A stretch of 64,000 nucleotides of DNA from positions 61,520,019-61,584,018 of the forward strand of contig OZ007571.1 in the NCBI GenBank assembly GCA_963931925.1, read 5' to 3'. Shown piece after piece: positions 1-9,564 of this stretch (positions within the stretch are counted from its first letter, which is position 1; each line of letters starts with the position of its first letter). This DNA is from Onchidella celtica (taxonomy: Eukaryota > Mollusca > Gastropoda > Systellommatophora > Onchidiidae). Both the position numbers and the translations under genes were made by a program. A model generated the notes under the pieces. It was not told where the DNA came from. It made no database searches and saw only the letters and a program-made list of their open reading frames with translations.

Positions 1-859
1 TTTGTCTTCGTTTGAGGGGTTCGTCGTTCCAGCTCCCCTACTTTTGACAGGCATTATTTTTTTCTTTTGTGTTAGATTAGATAGGCGGGAGGTTGGAAGG
101 GATCGAGACTTAGCATACCTCTTTTTGCCAGACTAGCAGATCTAGATGGCGTTTAAAACGGATAGGAGATACGCTTTGCCTTGAATAGTTCTGTAGGGAC
201 CTGTTATTCGTATAGATTGTTAGCGTTCTATCTTCCTCGTATTTTAGGAAGACGTCTCTCCTGTTCTTTTTCTTACCTTTCTGTACATAGTTTCAGGTTA
301 GTCAGGTCTGTTGTCGTTTGTTCTTTCTGTTAGTCTCGTCTTACTCTCCATGTAATTCTTTTCCATTATAGTGTTGCATTATTATATTTTGTATTCATAC
401 TTGCTATATTATTGCCTGGGATAAATCACGTGTCTAGGGCACGTTGAGAGATAATCTGGATATTAGAGTTGTTAGGCTGGTATAGCCAAGGAAGTTCATA
501 TCGTGAATATTGATTTATTCCGATTTATAGCAGAGGGAACGCTGCTAGGAGTGTACGGAAAATACACTGGGAATATTACATTGGTATCGTTAGTAACGAC
601 CAATCACGGAAGCAGTAGACTCACTGCTTGAGGATTAGGAGAAATAAGTGGAGTTAAGTGATCACTGAGATAGCTCAACCACTACTTGGTTGACTAAGAC
701 GTACAGTTTGTTGTTGATTTCGTTAATTTCGTTCATACTGCAGGAACGAGCACCCGCAGAGTGCAATTGATAAATTGCTTCAAGGGAGAATAAAGTTGGA
801 GATTTTTCAGGAGCTGTCCTCGATTAGGACATTATTATATCGTATTATCGACCGATATC
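1..859 (+). other. Leader of the Gmr1-type element, no gene seen
   Basis: This 859-bp stretch upstream of the gag start has no ORF of note and no visible similarity to the 3' LTR at 5420-6644. I read it as internal leader of the retroelement. A short overlapping ORF (775-1095) in another frame only mirrors the gag repeat and is not a gene. Confidence 0.5.
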
Positions 860-3800
860 ATGGCCGAACTACAGAAATATTTGGAACTGGCCCAATCATT
901 TGGCATACCGGAAGCTCAGCGTGCTTCTTGGGTAGACCAGAAACTGAAAGAAGAACGAGAAGAAAAGGCCGCGGAGAGATTACGAGAAGAAAAGGCCGCG
1001 GAGAGATTACGAGAAGAAAAGGCCGCGGAGAGATTACGAGAAGAAAAGGCCGCGGAGATATTACGAGAAGAAAAAGCCGCGGAACGAGAAGATAGAGCCG
1101 CGGAACGCGCGGAAAAACAGGCTCAAAGAGAGTACGAGCTCGCTTTGAAACAGTTAGAAGCGAAGCAAGCCCAACCTACCGGGGCTCCGGAAGTTACTTC
1201 CAATAATAAAACGAAGCCTAAATTGCCAACCTTTAATGATAAGGTTGATCGTATTGATTCCTACCTACACCGCTTCGAACTCCATGCCGTTTGCGCGGGA
1301 TGGCAGCGTAGTGAGTACACGTCATGCCTCGCCAATCTTTTGACAGGGAGAGCGTTGGAAGTTTTCCATAGCCTCACTATTGATGACGCTAGGGACTATG
1401 ACATTCTAAAGACCGCGCTATTAAAGCGTTTCCAACATACGGAAGATGGATTTCATAAGCGTTTCCGCGATTGCAAGCCGGAGGCATCTGAGAATTTCTC
1501 TACTTACGTGGACCGCCTCCGCCACCTACTCAGCCGTTGGACTGAGTTGGCCGGTGTGGAAGAGGGAAACTATAAGAAACTATATGATTTGATAATTAAA
1601 GACCAAATATATATGTCCTGCCACACGGACCTGGTGGCGCATTTTAAGGAACAAGCCCCCAAAACTACCGTCGAGATAACATCGATAGCGGAACGGTATG
1701 CTGCAGCTCACCCTAATCGATCGTTAGCTAAAGCTAAAGTAAGCGAACCTTGTTACGCCGGCGCTGCTACTAAGACACCGGTACCGTCGAGACAATCAAG
1801 ACAGCCCTTTCGACAGTCGCCGCAGGTTCGTCCACGGTCCGAGCCGCCGGTTAGCAGGAGGCAACCGAATCCCCATAAATTTTCTCGGGACTGGGAACCC
1901 CGATATACACGTCCTTTCCCTACCGGAGGACCGCGTAACAACTACTATCAAGCGCCCACATTTCCTTCTTATCGAGGTACACCTCGAAGGGATAATAAGC
2001 CAGTCTACTGTTATAGATGTGGCGCCGGAGGCCACATTGCGCGACAATGCAGAGTTAGATTAGATGCGGCAAATGCATGCTCTGTAGCATTCACCGAAAA
2101 CCGCGGTTACAGAACTAGGAATGCCGAAACCGTAGATAAAGTTATTCCAGTGATGTCCGCCCTCCACGAGCGAGGCGCGCTGACATTGTATGAGGGACGA
2201 GTAAACGCCATACGAGCATCCGTATTGCGAGATTCAGGCTGTACGACCGTCGGTGTACGTGAATCCCTGGTCCGTCCTGCACAACTCCTGGATCGCGATG
2301 CGACTTGCATTACTTTTGGTGGTTCAGTTGAACATTTTCGTTTGGCGGAAATATATGTTGACACACCGTTTATAACTGGTGTTGTCACGGCCTGCGTGCT
2401 ACCAAATCCGGTCGCCGACCTAATCATTGGGAATATTCCCCACTTAAAGGACGTCTCCGATTGCGGACTCGGGATTTGGGATGATAACGACATTGCGTGT
2501 GTCACGACAAGACAACAATCGCGTCGCCAGAGTGACGACACATTACGATCGCCTGTCGTCGATTTGGACGTAACCCCCGAGATTTTTCGTAACGAACAGC
2601 GCACAGATCCATCACTAAAGCCCCTCTTTGCTAAGATTGATCCGGACAACCCGGATACATCCAGGTTCTGCCTTAAAGACGACCTCCTATATCGCGTTTT
2701 TCGGGGAAAGCGCGAAACTATTTTGCAATTGGTCATACCGAGATCATTTCGCCGAGACATCACCCGCCTCGCGCACGACACGCCATTGGCGGGCCACCAA
2801 GGCAAAGCGAGAACAAAATCGAGAGTCCTGTCTCAGTTTTTTTGGCCCGGGGTTTACGGGGACATAAATAGCTATGTGTCGCGTTGCGATACATGCCAGA
2901 AAAGAACCCCCAAAGGAAAAACTTCGCGGGCGCCTATACAAGAGATGCCGCCGGTTTCCACTCCATTTCAGCGAGTTGCCGTCGACATCGTCGGGCCATT
3001 ACCGAAGTCGGATAGAGGCCATCGGTTTATTCTATCAGTAATCGATTATGCCACCCGTTGGCCTGAGGCTGTCCCTTTAAAGCAAATATCGGCCGATCAC
3101 GTCGCCGAGGCATTGGTGACCATATTCACACGTGTCGGATTCCCGTCCGAATTATTATCTGATAGAGGTCCGCAATTCACCTCTGACCTTTTCAGGAAAG
3201 TATTGGAACTCACGGGCATTAGGCAGAAACTTACGTCGCCATACCATCCACAGTCCAATGGCTGTTGCGAGCGCTGGAATGCCACCATGAAAACTATGCT
3301 GGCACGCGTTTCCGCCGATAGACCTGGTGACTGGGACCGTCGACTTCCGGCCATCTTGTTCGCATATAGGGAACTCCCAAATGCGACAACGGGTTTTTCC
3401 CCGTTTGAACTGTTATACGGTCGAAAACCACGTGGCCCGATGGCCATTTTACGCGATTTATACGCCGGTTCTGATACCGACGTTCCTGATACGCGATCCG
3501 CGTATCAGTACATAGTCGATCTCCGACATAGAATAGTTAATGCATGCGACCTGGCTCGACAATTTGCATGCGTACGGACCAGGTCATTTATAGGATATCG
3601 CGATCAGGGTAGTCGGTTAAGAACCCTGTCAGTCGGAGATCGGGCATTGGTGCTGTTACCAGAAACGAATAACAAACTACTCCTCACTTGGAAAGGCCCC
3701 TTTCTAGTTAAAAAGCGACTCTCGAGAGTTAATTATCTCATTACCATACGTGGTAACGATAAGGTGTACCATATTAATATGTTGAAAAAGTATCTTACCG

Positions 3801-4849
3801 ATGATCAAACTCATCACGATCATTCATGCCATGTTGTGGGCCAAGCAAACGCAGCGATGGTCACTATCGATGACAACGACCGGGAGCCATTATCTATGAC
3901 AAGATCGCTCCTATCCTTGCAAGCCACAGAGGACGCGACTTCCGTTAATATCAATCCAGAGCTGGATCAAAGTAAGACACAGGACATCATGAATCTTGTT
4001 CGGGAGTTTTCGCCAGTATTCACTGATTTGCCGGGTAAAACATCCTTAGTTCAACACGTCATCCGGTTGCACTCGGACGTACCCGTGTTTGTCAAACCCT
4101 ACCCGCGCCCGCTGCAAGCGCACGACACCATACAGTCCGAGGTGGAAAAGATGCTCAGCTTAGGAGTCATTGAGCGCTCGACGAGCCCTTACTGCTCGCC
4201 GATTGTACTAGTAAAGAAAACAGACGGTTCCGTTAGATTTTGTATCGATTACAGGAAGCTTAACGCTCTAACCATTTACGATGCTGAACCTATCCCGAAT
4301 CAGGAAGATCTATTTGCGCGATTGGCCGAGTCGTCCGTGTTTTCGAAAATAGATTTGGCTAAAGGCTACTGGCAAATCCCAATGGAAGAGGCCAGTAAAC
4401 AGTACACAGCGTTTCAGACCCCTATGGGTCTCATGCAATGGAGATTCATGCCATTCGGTCTCGTAACGGCACCAGCGACATTTGCGAGGATGATGAACAT
4501 CCTATTGCAGCAGACACCATGCGTCCTAAGCTACTTTGACGACATTTGCGCTTTCCATACGGATTGGAAAGGCCACTTAGAAGCACTTCGTCAAGTGCTT
4601 AGTAAACTTCGAGATGCCGGGCTTACAGCTAAGCCTAGCAAAGTCTTCCTGGGTTATACGCAGATTAACTTTCTGGGACATACTATCGCCAAAGGCGTCC
4701 AAACACCGGACGACAGTAAGATAAGTAAGATTTTAAAACTCCAGGCTCCTCATACTAAGAAGCAGGTTCGTAGCCGACCTATTATCACGGTTACCCTAAT
4801 CTTGTTGTATTTTAGTCTGTCATATGTATTGGCGTTGGATACTGATTAG
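860..4849 (+). CDS. Gag-Pol polyprotein, order Gag-PR-IN-RT, RNase H missing
   Basis: This 1329-residue ORF starts at the first in-frame ATG. Order along the protein: a charged coiled-coil N-terminus with 9-residue repeats (about 34-75); a gag-like capsid region (about 110-300); a CCHC zinc knuckle CYRCGAGGHIARQC (384-397); a protease-like DSG motif (DSGCTTVGV, 458); an integrase with an HHCC zinc finger (H639 onward, ending CDTCQK) and a catalytic triad D709, D768, E804, the last two in D35E spacing; then RT with FSKIDLAKGYWQIP, FMPFGLVTAPATF and YFDD at 1225-1228. RT homology stops just after the thumb (QAPHTKKQVRS). Where RNase H should begin, the ORF runs into 24 unrelated residues and a stop. 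The frame is otherwise uninterrupted, so the copy is fairly young but probably defective. Placing IN before RT distinguishes it from ordinary Ty3/gypsy elements. Confidence 0.9.
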   Translation: MAELQKYLELAQSFGIPEAQRASWVDQKLKEEREEKAAERLREEKAAERLREEKAAERLREEKAAEILREEKAAEREDRAAERAEKQAQREYELALKQLEAKQAQPTGAPEVTSNNKTKPKLPTFNDKVDRIDSYLHRFELHAVCAGWQRSEYTSCLANLLTGRALEVFHSLTIDDARDYDILKTALLKRFQHTEDGFHKRFRDCKPEASENFSTYVDRLRHLLSRWTELAGVEEGNYKKLYDLIIKDQIYMSCHTDLVAHFKEQAPKTTVEITSIAERYAAAHPNRSLAKAKVSEPCYAGAATKTPVPSRQSRQPFRQSPQVRPRSEPPVSRRQPNPHKFSRDWEPRYTRPFPTGGPRNNYYQAPTFPSYRGTPRRDNKPVYCYRCGAGGHIARQCRVRLDAANACSVAFTENRGYRTRNAETVDKVIPVMSALHERGALTLYEGRVNAIRASVLRDSGCTTVGVRESLVRPAQLLDRDATCITFGGSVEHFRLAEIYVDTPFITGVVTACVLPNPVADLIIGNIPHLKDVSDCGLGIWDDNDIACVTTRQQSRRQSDDTLRSPVVDLDVTPEIFRNEQRTDPSLKPLFAKIDPDNPDTSRFCLKDDLLYRVFRGKRETILQLVIPRSFRRDITRLAHDTPLAGHQGKARTKSRVLSQFFWPGVYGDINSYVSRCDTCQKRTPKGKTSRAPIQEMPPVSTPFQRVAVDIVGPLPKSDRGHRFILSVIDYATRWPEAVPLKQISADHVAEALVTIFTRVGFPSELLSDRGPQFTSDLFRKVLELTGIRQKLTSPYHPQSNGCCERWNATMKTMLARVSADRPGDWDRRLPAILFAYRELPNATTGFSPFELLYGRKPRGPMAILRDLYAGSDTDVPDTRSAYQYIVDLRHRIVNACDLARQFACVRTRSFIGYRDQGSRLRTLSVGDRALVLLPETNNKLLLTWKGPFLVKKRLSRVNYLITIRGNDKVYHINMLKKYLTDDQTHHDHSCHVVGQANAAMVTIDDNDREPLSMTRSLLSLQATEDATSVNINPELDQSKTQDIMNLVREFSPVFTDLPGKTSLVQHVIRLHSDVPVFVKPYPRPLQAHDTIQSEVEKMLSLGVIERSTSPYCSPIVLVKKTDGSVRFCIDYRKLNALTIYDAEPIPNQEDLFARLAESSVFSKIDLAKGYWQIPMEEASKQYTAFQTPMGLMQWRFMPFGLVTAPATFARMMNILLQQTPCVLSYFDDICAFHTDWKGHLEALRQVLSKLRDAGLTAKPSKVFLGYTQINFLGHTIAKGVQTPDDSKISKILKLQAPHTKKQVRSRPIITVTLILLYFSLSYVLALDTD
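955..1090 (+). repeat. 27-bp in-frame tandem repeat in gag
   Basis: About four and a half copies of a 27-bp unit encode REEKAAERL-type nonapeptides, predicted to extend a charged alpha-helical or coiled-coil N-terminus of Gag. The first copies are nearly identical; the later ones diverge. Confidence 0.85.
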
Positions 4850-5419
4850 CACCTCATTCAGAGACCGAGGGATGGTATCACATATTGTTCACCCATTGTG
4901 AACACTTTTCACCTACCCCTGTGCTTTCCTTTGTTCCAACAGCTATTTTACTGACGTCGACCCGTATTTTGGCCACACCAGACGTTGTTGCCCAGGGTCG
5001 AGGACGAGAAGATCATGGCAGACCAGGAGTCCAGATCCACTAATGCCATCGATGCTACTATAGTTATCTTTTCTTGAGTATTATTCATTGTATGTATGCA
5101 TTCCTGATGACATTCGCACAGGATCAGTGTTGTACTCTAAAATTTTAGAGTTATGATTGTTAATGTCTACCTATTTAGAGGTAAGATTTAATCCTCAGAG
5201 AGATATATACTTTTGGACGGAGCCTTAAGATTTTCATGAAGTTTTGTCCATCAATGATACCCGTCCTGTAGGTTTTTTTTTAACTTTAGTACTAGTCTTA
5301 ATTATTACCTAGTATTCTTAGTTAAGTTAACCTTTCGAGCAATTTCTCGACTCATGCCTTCCCCTTACGATAATCATTTATATCGTTAAAATTGCAAATT
5401 TTAACTGGGGTGGGGGATG
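4850..5419 (+). other. 3' untranslated tract of the retroelement with polypurine tract
   Basis: There is no significant ORF between the pol stop and the LTR. The tract ends in the purine-rich stretch ACTGGGGTGGGGGATG next to the LTR, a plausible plus-strand primer. Any RNase H remnant here is too decayed to recognise. Confidence 0.6.
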
Positions 5420-6644
5420 TGTCATGATTCGGATATTGTTAAAACTCACGCAGAGAGTGAGTTGTTGTTGTTTACCAGGGCCATGAGAAATTGGCTGGTG
5501 GCCTTGAACGGTCCTCGCCAAATTATAGTTGGTGAGTAAATAAATGTAAAGTTAAACTGCTAGAGTCACGCTTGTCGGCTTTAATGTTCGTGATTAATAA
5601 GTAATGGAGTAGGGGTGAAACAAGGTGGGGACAGTTGACATTGTTAAGTATGACTAGACAAGTTTTGCACGTTAACTGGCTGGTAGAATAGTGCAGACGT
5701 ATTACTACAGTTAAAATGGTGGGAGGTTTCGACCTATGAGATAGCTGAACTAATTGGGCCAGCGGACTAGCACGCTGGGTAGTTGGTTAGTATATAACAT
5801 CGTGTAACGTTCAGATTTAGTGAATACAGACGAGAGAAGCATCGTTTCGTGAAGTATCTCCGGTTGGCCAGTACCTGAACTGTGTGATCTGAAGACTAAG
5901 AAGTCCTTGCTAACGGACTGACTGAGCTCTAGAAAGAAAGGTCTGAGTGGGCTGACCTTTGAAAGCCCACGCTGCGCTATTTTGATGTTCGCGCCTCCCA
6001 GTAGGCGTGAGCAATGGTAATATATTTTATTTATTCAAGTATAATAGAGATCGGAGATAGAGAGAGAACTACAGCCTCATAGGAAGACTAAGGAAACCCC
6101 AGCTGGCACTCGACCACGAGTGTCCTGTATGATAGATCTATTGCCATAGTATGATTGGAATAATATAGCACATTGTTGATGAATTGAATAGTGATTGTGC
6201 ATAAAATATAGTCTTTTGGCAATTGCTTAAATTACCTACAAGCCGAAGAGTGCTTCTGTAGGCTTTGAACGTACTGGGCTCTCCTAACATTTAAGCCCAT
6301 ATGATTTATGGAGAGTTTGCCTGGCGACTGGCCAGTGGCGACTCAACTGTCACTTTAAATTGATATCCAGTTTCGTATAATATACCTATTTACTATTGAT
6401 TGCAGTACCTCCATAGTTACATGAATATCATTGGTTAAGTTATTAATTAGAGTTTTTGGTTTGAATATATACCTCTATTGTCTTTTGTTTTGTTATTAAT
6501 ATTTATGTAAACTATGGCCTGACCGGCCTGACATATATACGCTCTAGTTATTTAGTACTTTTCTTGTGTGGTTGTGTCCGAGTGTGAGTTAGCTGCCTCT
6601 CGTGCAGTCGTAACATCCCCAAGACCCTAACTCTGCTCGTGACA
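5420..6644 (+). repeat. 3' LTR (1225 bp)
   Basis: It begins TGTCATGA right after the polypurine tract and ends TCGTGACA, so the ends are inverted repeats (TGTCAYGA) with the usual TG...CA. The length is normal for Ty3/gypsy. The next five bases are ATAAG; the matching upstream target duplication is outside the window. Confidence 0.75.
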
Positions 6645-6645
6645 A

Positions 6646-7075
6646 TAAGGCCTTGGATGCTGGTGTCATCTGCAGATTTAATTATATGAATATTGTCAAA
6701 CTCACTTCTGCATTGACTAGTATAAATGGTGAAGAGGACATGGGATAAAACACAGCCTTGATGGCGCTCCTGTGTTCTTATAGAGTTGATGATGTAAACA
6801 TGCTCCGTCCAACATTAAAACTTACATACTGGGGTCGATTAGTGAGGAAATCTAATACCCACGATACAGTATGGTTGTTGACATTCATTTCCAACAATTT
6901 TGAAACAAGGAGATGTGGTTGAATGGTATTGGAGGCGCTGGAAAAGTCCACGAAAAGGATCCAGGCATAGTTCTTTGGAATGTCAAAATGTTTGTAGACG
7001 TTGTCAAGAAAGTATAGAATGGCATCTTCTACCCCCCTTTCCTGACGGTAAGCAACTTGCATAGGATCTTGGTGA
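6646..7075 (-). pseudogene. Non-LTR (LINE) reverse-transcriptase fragment
   Basis: On the minus strand, from about 7075 downward, the translation reads as RT palm: QVAYRQERGVEDA, then ILFVDFSSASNTIQPH (RT motif A, normally DFSSAFDTI). After a frame change follow QGCVLSHVLFTIYTSQC (motif B-like) and SADDTS (a decayed YADD). It ends at the LTR boundary at 6644. The frameshift and the changed catalytic residues make it a fossil. It belongs to the CR1/Rex1-like range of non-LTR elements, exact clade unknown. Confidence 0.75.
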
Positions 7076-7192
7076 CATTCTAAACATAACAATATGGAGA
7101 AGATGTAAATTCCACAGCATAAACAAAATCTACGGTTCCTGGGGGCTAACATTTCGTAATTAATGCTCCAGGGAGTAATGCATTGTACGTAC

Positions 7193-7321
7193 CTACCTAT
7201 TCGGTGTGGAACTAAGTGTCGATTCCCGAGAAGGTCGTCCAGCGAACCACCTTCACATAGTTCTATGACAAAGTAGAGGTTTTCTCCAACACGGAAATGA
7301 GAATGGTAATCGGTCAAATAT
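7193..7321 (-). CDS. Protein kinase, N-lobe/hinge exon (partial gene)
   Basis: The acceptor is CTAACACAG before 7321. The exon opens with the last base of a codon, which matches the phase-2 end of the upstream exon at 8381; the joined codon is AGA (Arg). Key residues are YLTDYHSHF, then LYFVIELCEGGSLDDLL, the classic beta5-hinge-alphaD stretch of Ser/Thr kinases. Two overlapping donors occur (exon ending at 7197 or 7193). No C-lobe exon (HRD or DFG motifs) is found in the window. Downstream DNA is LINE fossil and retroelement, so the rest lies left of the window or is lost. The CEGGSL hinge and glycine-rich loop recall STE/MAP2K-type kinases, but that is weak. Confidence 0.6.
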
Positions 7322-7744
7322 CTGTGTTAGAAACGATAAGTACAAGCATTAATTGCTTCGGTTTCCAATAATAGATTTAGGAAGAGCAGGGGAAAATACC
7401 GTATTTGGTAAACTGAACATATAAAAGGTCCGCAAGAAAACGTTCGGCTTAGCGTCTCGCTTTATTCTTTTTCGGTTTCGTCCTTGTGATGACCAAAGAA
7501 AATTTATATTACATTATAAATCAGATCCAAATATAGAGCACATTTAATTCTACAAAATGATGCTAAAAAGTTGATTTGACTTTGATTGGCGTGTATGGTA
7601 TTTTTTTTCCATAAGATGATAACACAGGAGAATGGTCTAACCGCCATTTCATGCTTGGCCTAGTCATCAGTGAAGTGATTGGTTTTGTATAGGTTAATGG
7701 ATATCAGAAAAGTTAAAGTACCAAATAAAACAAAGTGGTCAAAT

Positions 7745-8470
7745 CACGTTTTTGCTCTGCTTGGAGTTGGGGAATAAGGAACTATCGTTGGATAATACCA
7801 GCATGTCAAAACATTGCCGTGTTTTTTTTTTTAGCACATACAGGTCTGCTTTTGTCACTGATTTGCAATGTGGCCAATTCTCGAAATACCAGTTGTTGTT
7901 GTTGTTGTTCTTTTACACTGCTTGAAGTTGGGGACAACAGAACTGTCATTGAATAATACCCCTATGATAAAATACTGACATACAATACTCATACCTGCAT
8001 TTGTCACTGAGGTGCAAAATGGCCAATTCTGGTAATACATCGCTACCATAGTTCTTGTTTGTTCCTAACTCCACTTTCTGCGTAACTGAGAAATTTGAGG
8101 TTTAAACATTAGTGGCTTTAAGGAGTTAGAATAAATCGGAACTGTGAAGCAGCTTGGCAAGTGTCACAACGCATTTTAAACAAGTGTCAAAGTGTGCATT
8201 TGTTATATACCTCTTCTAAAGACCAAGAGATCTCCAGATTTGCAGAAAATGGACATAGAGCAAACAAGAACTATGCTTGCGACATGTACCAGGTTTCCGT
8301 ACTGCTTATAGTTTGGAATAATAGAACAACCGTTGGATTATGTCACTACGAGAAATAGCATTATTATTTTGAGTTCGTACCTGCATTTGTCACTGATTTG
8401 CAGTATGGCCAATTCTCGTAGTACCATGTTTTTGCATTGCTTGAAATTGGGGATAAACTTGACGGCAAAG
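7745..8470 (-). repeat. Tandem degenerate copies of a kinase exon/intron segment
   Basis: The end of the kinase exon at 8381-8460 (PNFKQCK...LRELAILQISDKC, then GT) recurs in the following intron. One copy near 8000-8040 reads LPELAILHLSDKC with the same GT context. Another at 7860-7935 reads PNFKQCK, a CAA microsatellite, then LVFRELATLQISDK. A further partial copy lies near 7750-7800 and another near 8290-8330. Units are about 190 bp and include intron sequence, so this is tandem duplication of an exon-intron junction rather than retroposition. A MITE interrupts the array at 8041-8281. Copies carry frame damage, so most are probably non-functional. Confidence 0.7.
8041..8281. mobile_element. 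MITE, family 1 (TAGTTCTTGTTTG termini), 241 bp
   Basis: The ends are inverted repeats, CGCTACCATAGTTCTTG at the left against CGCAAGCATAGTTCTTG at the right (reverse complement), flanked by ACAT on both sides. No coding capacity. Related copies are at 30850-31080, at 13339-13460 plus 18097-18204 (split), and part of one at 23412-23493. Confidence 0.75.
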
Positions 8471-8625
8471 GCCTCGCCAGTGGGTTTAAAGTAAGCACGG
8501 AATACCACACTCATGGGGCCCGTGCCCAAGATCTCTTTGAAGACGAAAAAGTCTTTAGCCTCGTACTGCGACGTTTTGCCGTCAACTTCGAGCCCGTATG
8601 TTTGAGCATTTAGCTCCACCAGAAC
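8381..8625 (-). CDS. Protein kinase, glycine-loop to alpha-C exon (partial gene)
   Basis: The 245-nt exon lies between acceptor TTCTGTGCAG and donor GTACGA. It starts in phase 0, matching the exon at 8937-9087, and ends in phase 2, matching the exon at 7321. It encodes a linker, then FKEILGTGPMSVVFRAY (glycine-rich loop GTGxxxVV), FAVKFI (beta3 with the ATP-binding Lys) and LRELAIL (alpha-C with the salt-bridge Glu). Three exons agreeing in phase and domain order argue for a genuine spliced gene rather than chance ORFs. The exon carries no stop or frameshift. Substrate and subfamily cannot be fixed without the C-lobe. Confidence 0.7.
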
Positions 8626-8655
8626 CTGCACAGAAGAAGTTATATATATATATAT

Positions 8656-8904
8656 CCGCTGCACTAATGAGTGTTGAGAGAGACCGTCTTCACCAGAGAT
8701 AGTATGCATATCTGTTAACTGTAGTTGGTTCATATTTTGGGGCTGACTGAAACTATTTAGAACCGTTTGTAAGTTCTTACGCCCCGTGGAAATGCACAAA
8801 CGGGCATTGTGTACCGCAGCGGCCTACTTTCCGCTCCATGCTAACAGTGGTTTCTCGTAGCCTTCCGTGTCTCGCAGTGCAAATCGACCGATAGTGAAAG
8901 TACT
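8656..8904. repeat. Dispersed repeat, copy 1
   Basis: This block in the kinase intron is colinear with 22206-22463: both contain an almost identical stretch around CTACTTTCCGCTCCATGCTA and CGTGTCTCGCAGTGCAAATC. Divergence is about 20% with small gaps. There is no ORF and the transposon class is not recognised. Confidence 0.7.
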
Positions 8905-8936
8905 CTCTCTAAACATACTGTTCTCTCTGCTTACCT

Positions 8937-9087
8937 GTAGCTGAAGCCTGAGGCAAAGAGCGTTTCTCTGCCGATCCTCACCTCCTATGTCGAAGTCAGG
9001 CATTTGTTGCTGCACAATGCTGTACTGGGAACGTACGCGTCTTCTGCTCTGCAACTGTTTTTCTTGGTAGCAACCAAAGCAAGGCAT
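8937..9087 (-). CDS. Protein kinase, N-terminal exon (partial gene)
   Basis: Begins with ATG at 9087 (MPCFGCYQEKQLQ...) and ends at a GTAAGC donor after CTACAG, in phase 0. A possible acceptor (TTTCCTGCAG) lies four bases before the ATG, so a 5' non-coding exon may exist upstream. The roughly 50 residues are basic then acidic and resemble no domain I know. It is assigned to the kinase gene because it is on the same strand, the nearest upstream exon, and joins in frame to the exon at 8625. Confidence 0.5.
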
Positions 9088-9144
9088 CTTTCTGCAGGAA
9101 ATCTTTCATGAAAAGGCGGCGTCACTGGGGTCACAAAATTTGAC

Positions 9145-9560
9145 CATGAATGAAAAAAGCTTTGTTTTCATGTGTACGGAAATGGAAAACGGCAACGGAA
9201 ATGTGAAAAACCTATCAAGTAGTGAAATAAAGAGAATTTATTCATGTGTACGGTAGTACCGTTTCCATACGCATGGAAACACTCTTTCTTTTTACTCACT
9301 GATGGAGTTTTGGTGTTTCCGTTGCGTTACATATGAAATTACAGCTTAATGCTGGCTTTTCATGTGTACGGAAACGGGAACAAAAGACCCTTCAAGTAGT
9401 AAACAGAAAGAATATTTTCATGAGTACGGAAACGCCATTTCCATGTATGGAAACAAACGTCAAAAATTCATCGAGTAGTAAAAAGGAAGAGTGTTTCTAT
9501 TTCACCACCTGAATGGTTTCTGACGTTTCCGCTTCCCTGCCCTTGAAAACTCAGCTTGAG
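9145..9560. repeat. Degenerate tandem repeat with CATGTGTACGGAAA motif
   Basis: The motif TTCATGTGTACGGAAA recurs near 9165, 9240, 9358 and 9418 with spacings of roughly 60-120 bp, accompanied by palindromes such as ACGGTAGTACCGT. Sequence between copies (AAGTAGTAAAxAGAAAGA) is also shared. No coding potential. It lies upstream of the kinase N-terminal exon. Confidence 0.6.
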
Positions 9561-9564
9561 TGAT

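Larger units (their letters stand above)
1..6644 (+). mobile_element. Ty3/gypsy LTR retrotransposon, Gmr1-type domain order, 5' end outside window
   Basis: One element runs from the window start to the end of the 3' LTR. It has a leader, a single gag-pol ORF (860-4849), a 570-bp untranslated tract, a purine-rich tract just before 5420 and a 3' LTR. No second copy of the LTR is recognisable in positions 1-859, so the 5' LTR and primer-binding site should lie upstream of the window. The 3' LTR abuts a LINE reverse-transcriptase fossil on the minus strand, which suggests insertion into older repeat DNA. The integrase-before-RT order is the hallmark of the Gmr1 group of Ty3/gypsy elements. Confidence 0.85.

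Noticed and set aside
775..1095. 106-residue ORF rich in RRKGRGEIT repeats
   Set aside because: It is the gag repeat of the 860-4849 ORF read in another frame.
2107..2805. 232-codon minus-strand ORF under pol
   Set aside because: Antisense shadow of the protease/integrase region; no domain of its own.
8338..8799. 153-residue ORF as a single-exon kinase
   Set aside because: Only 8381-8625 is coding by splice sites; the ends are intron translation.
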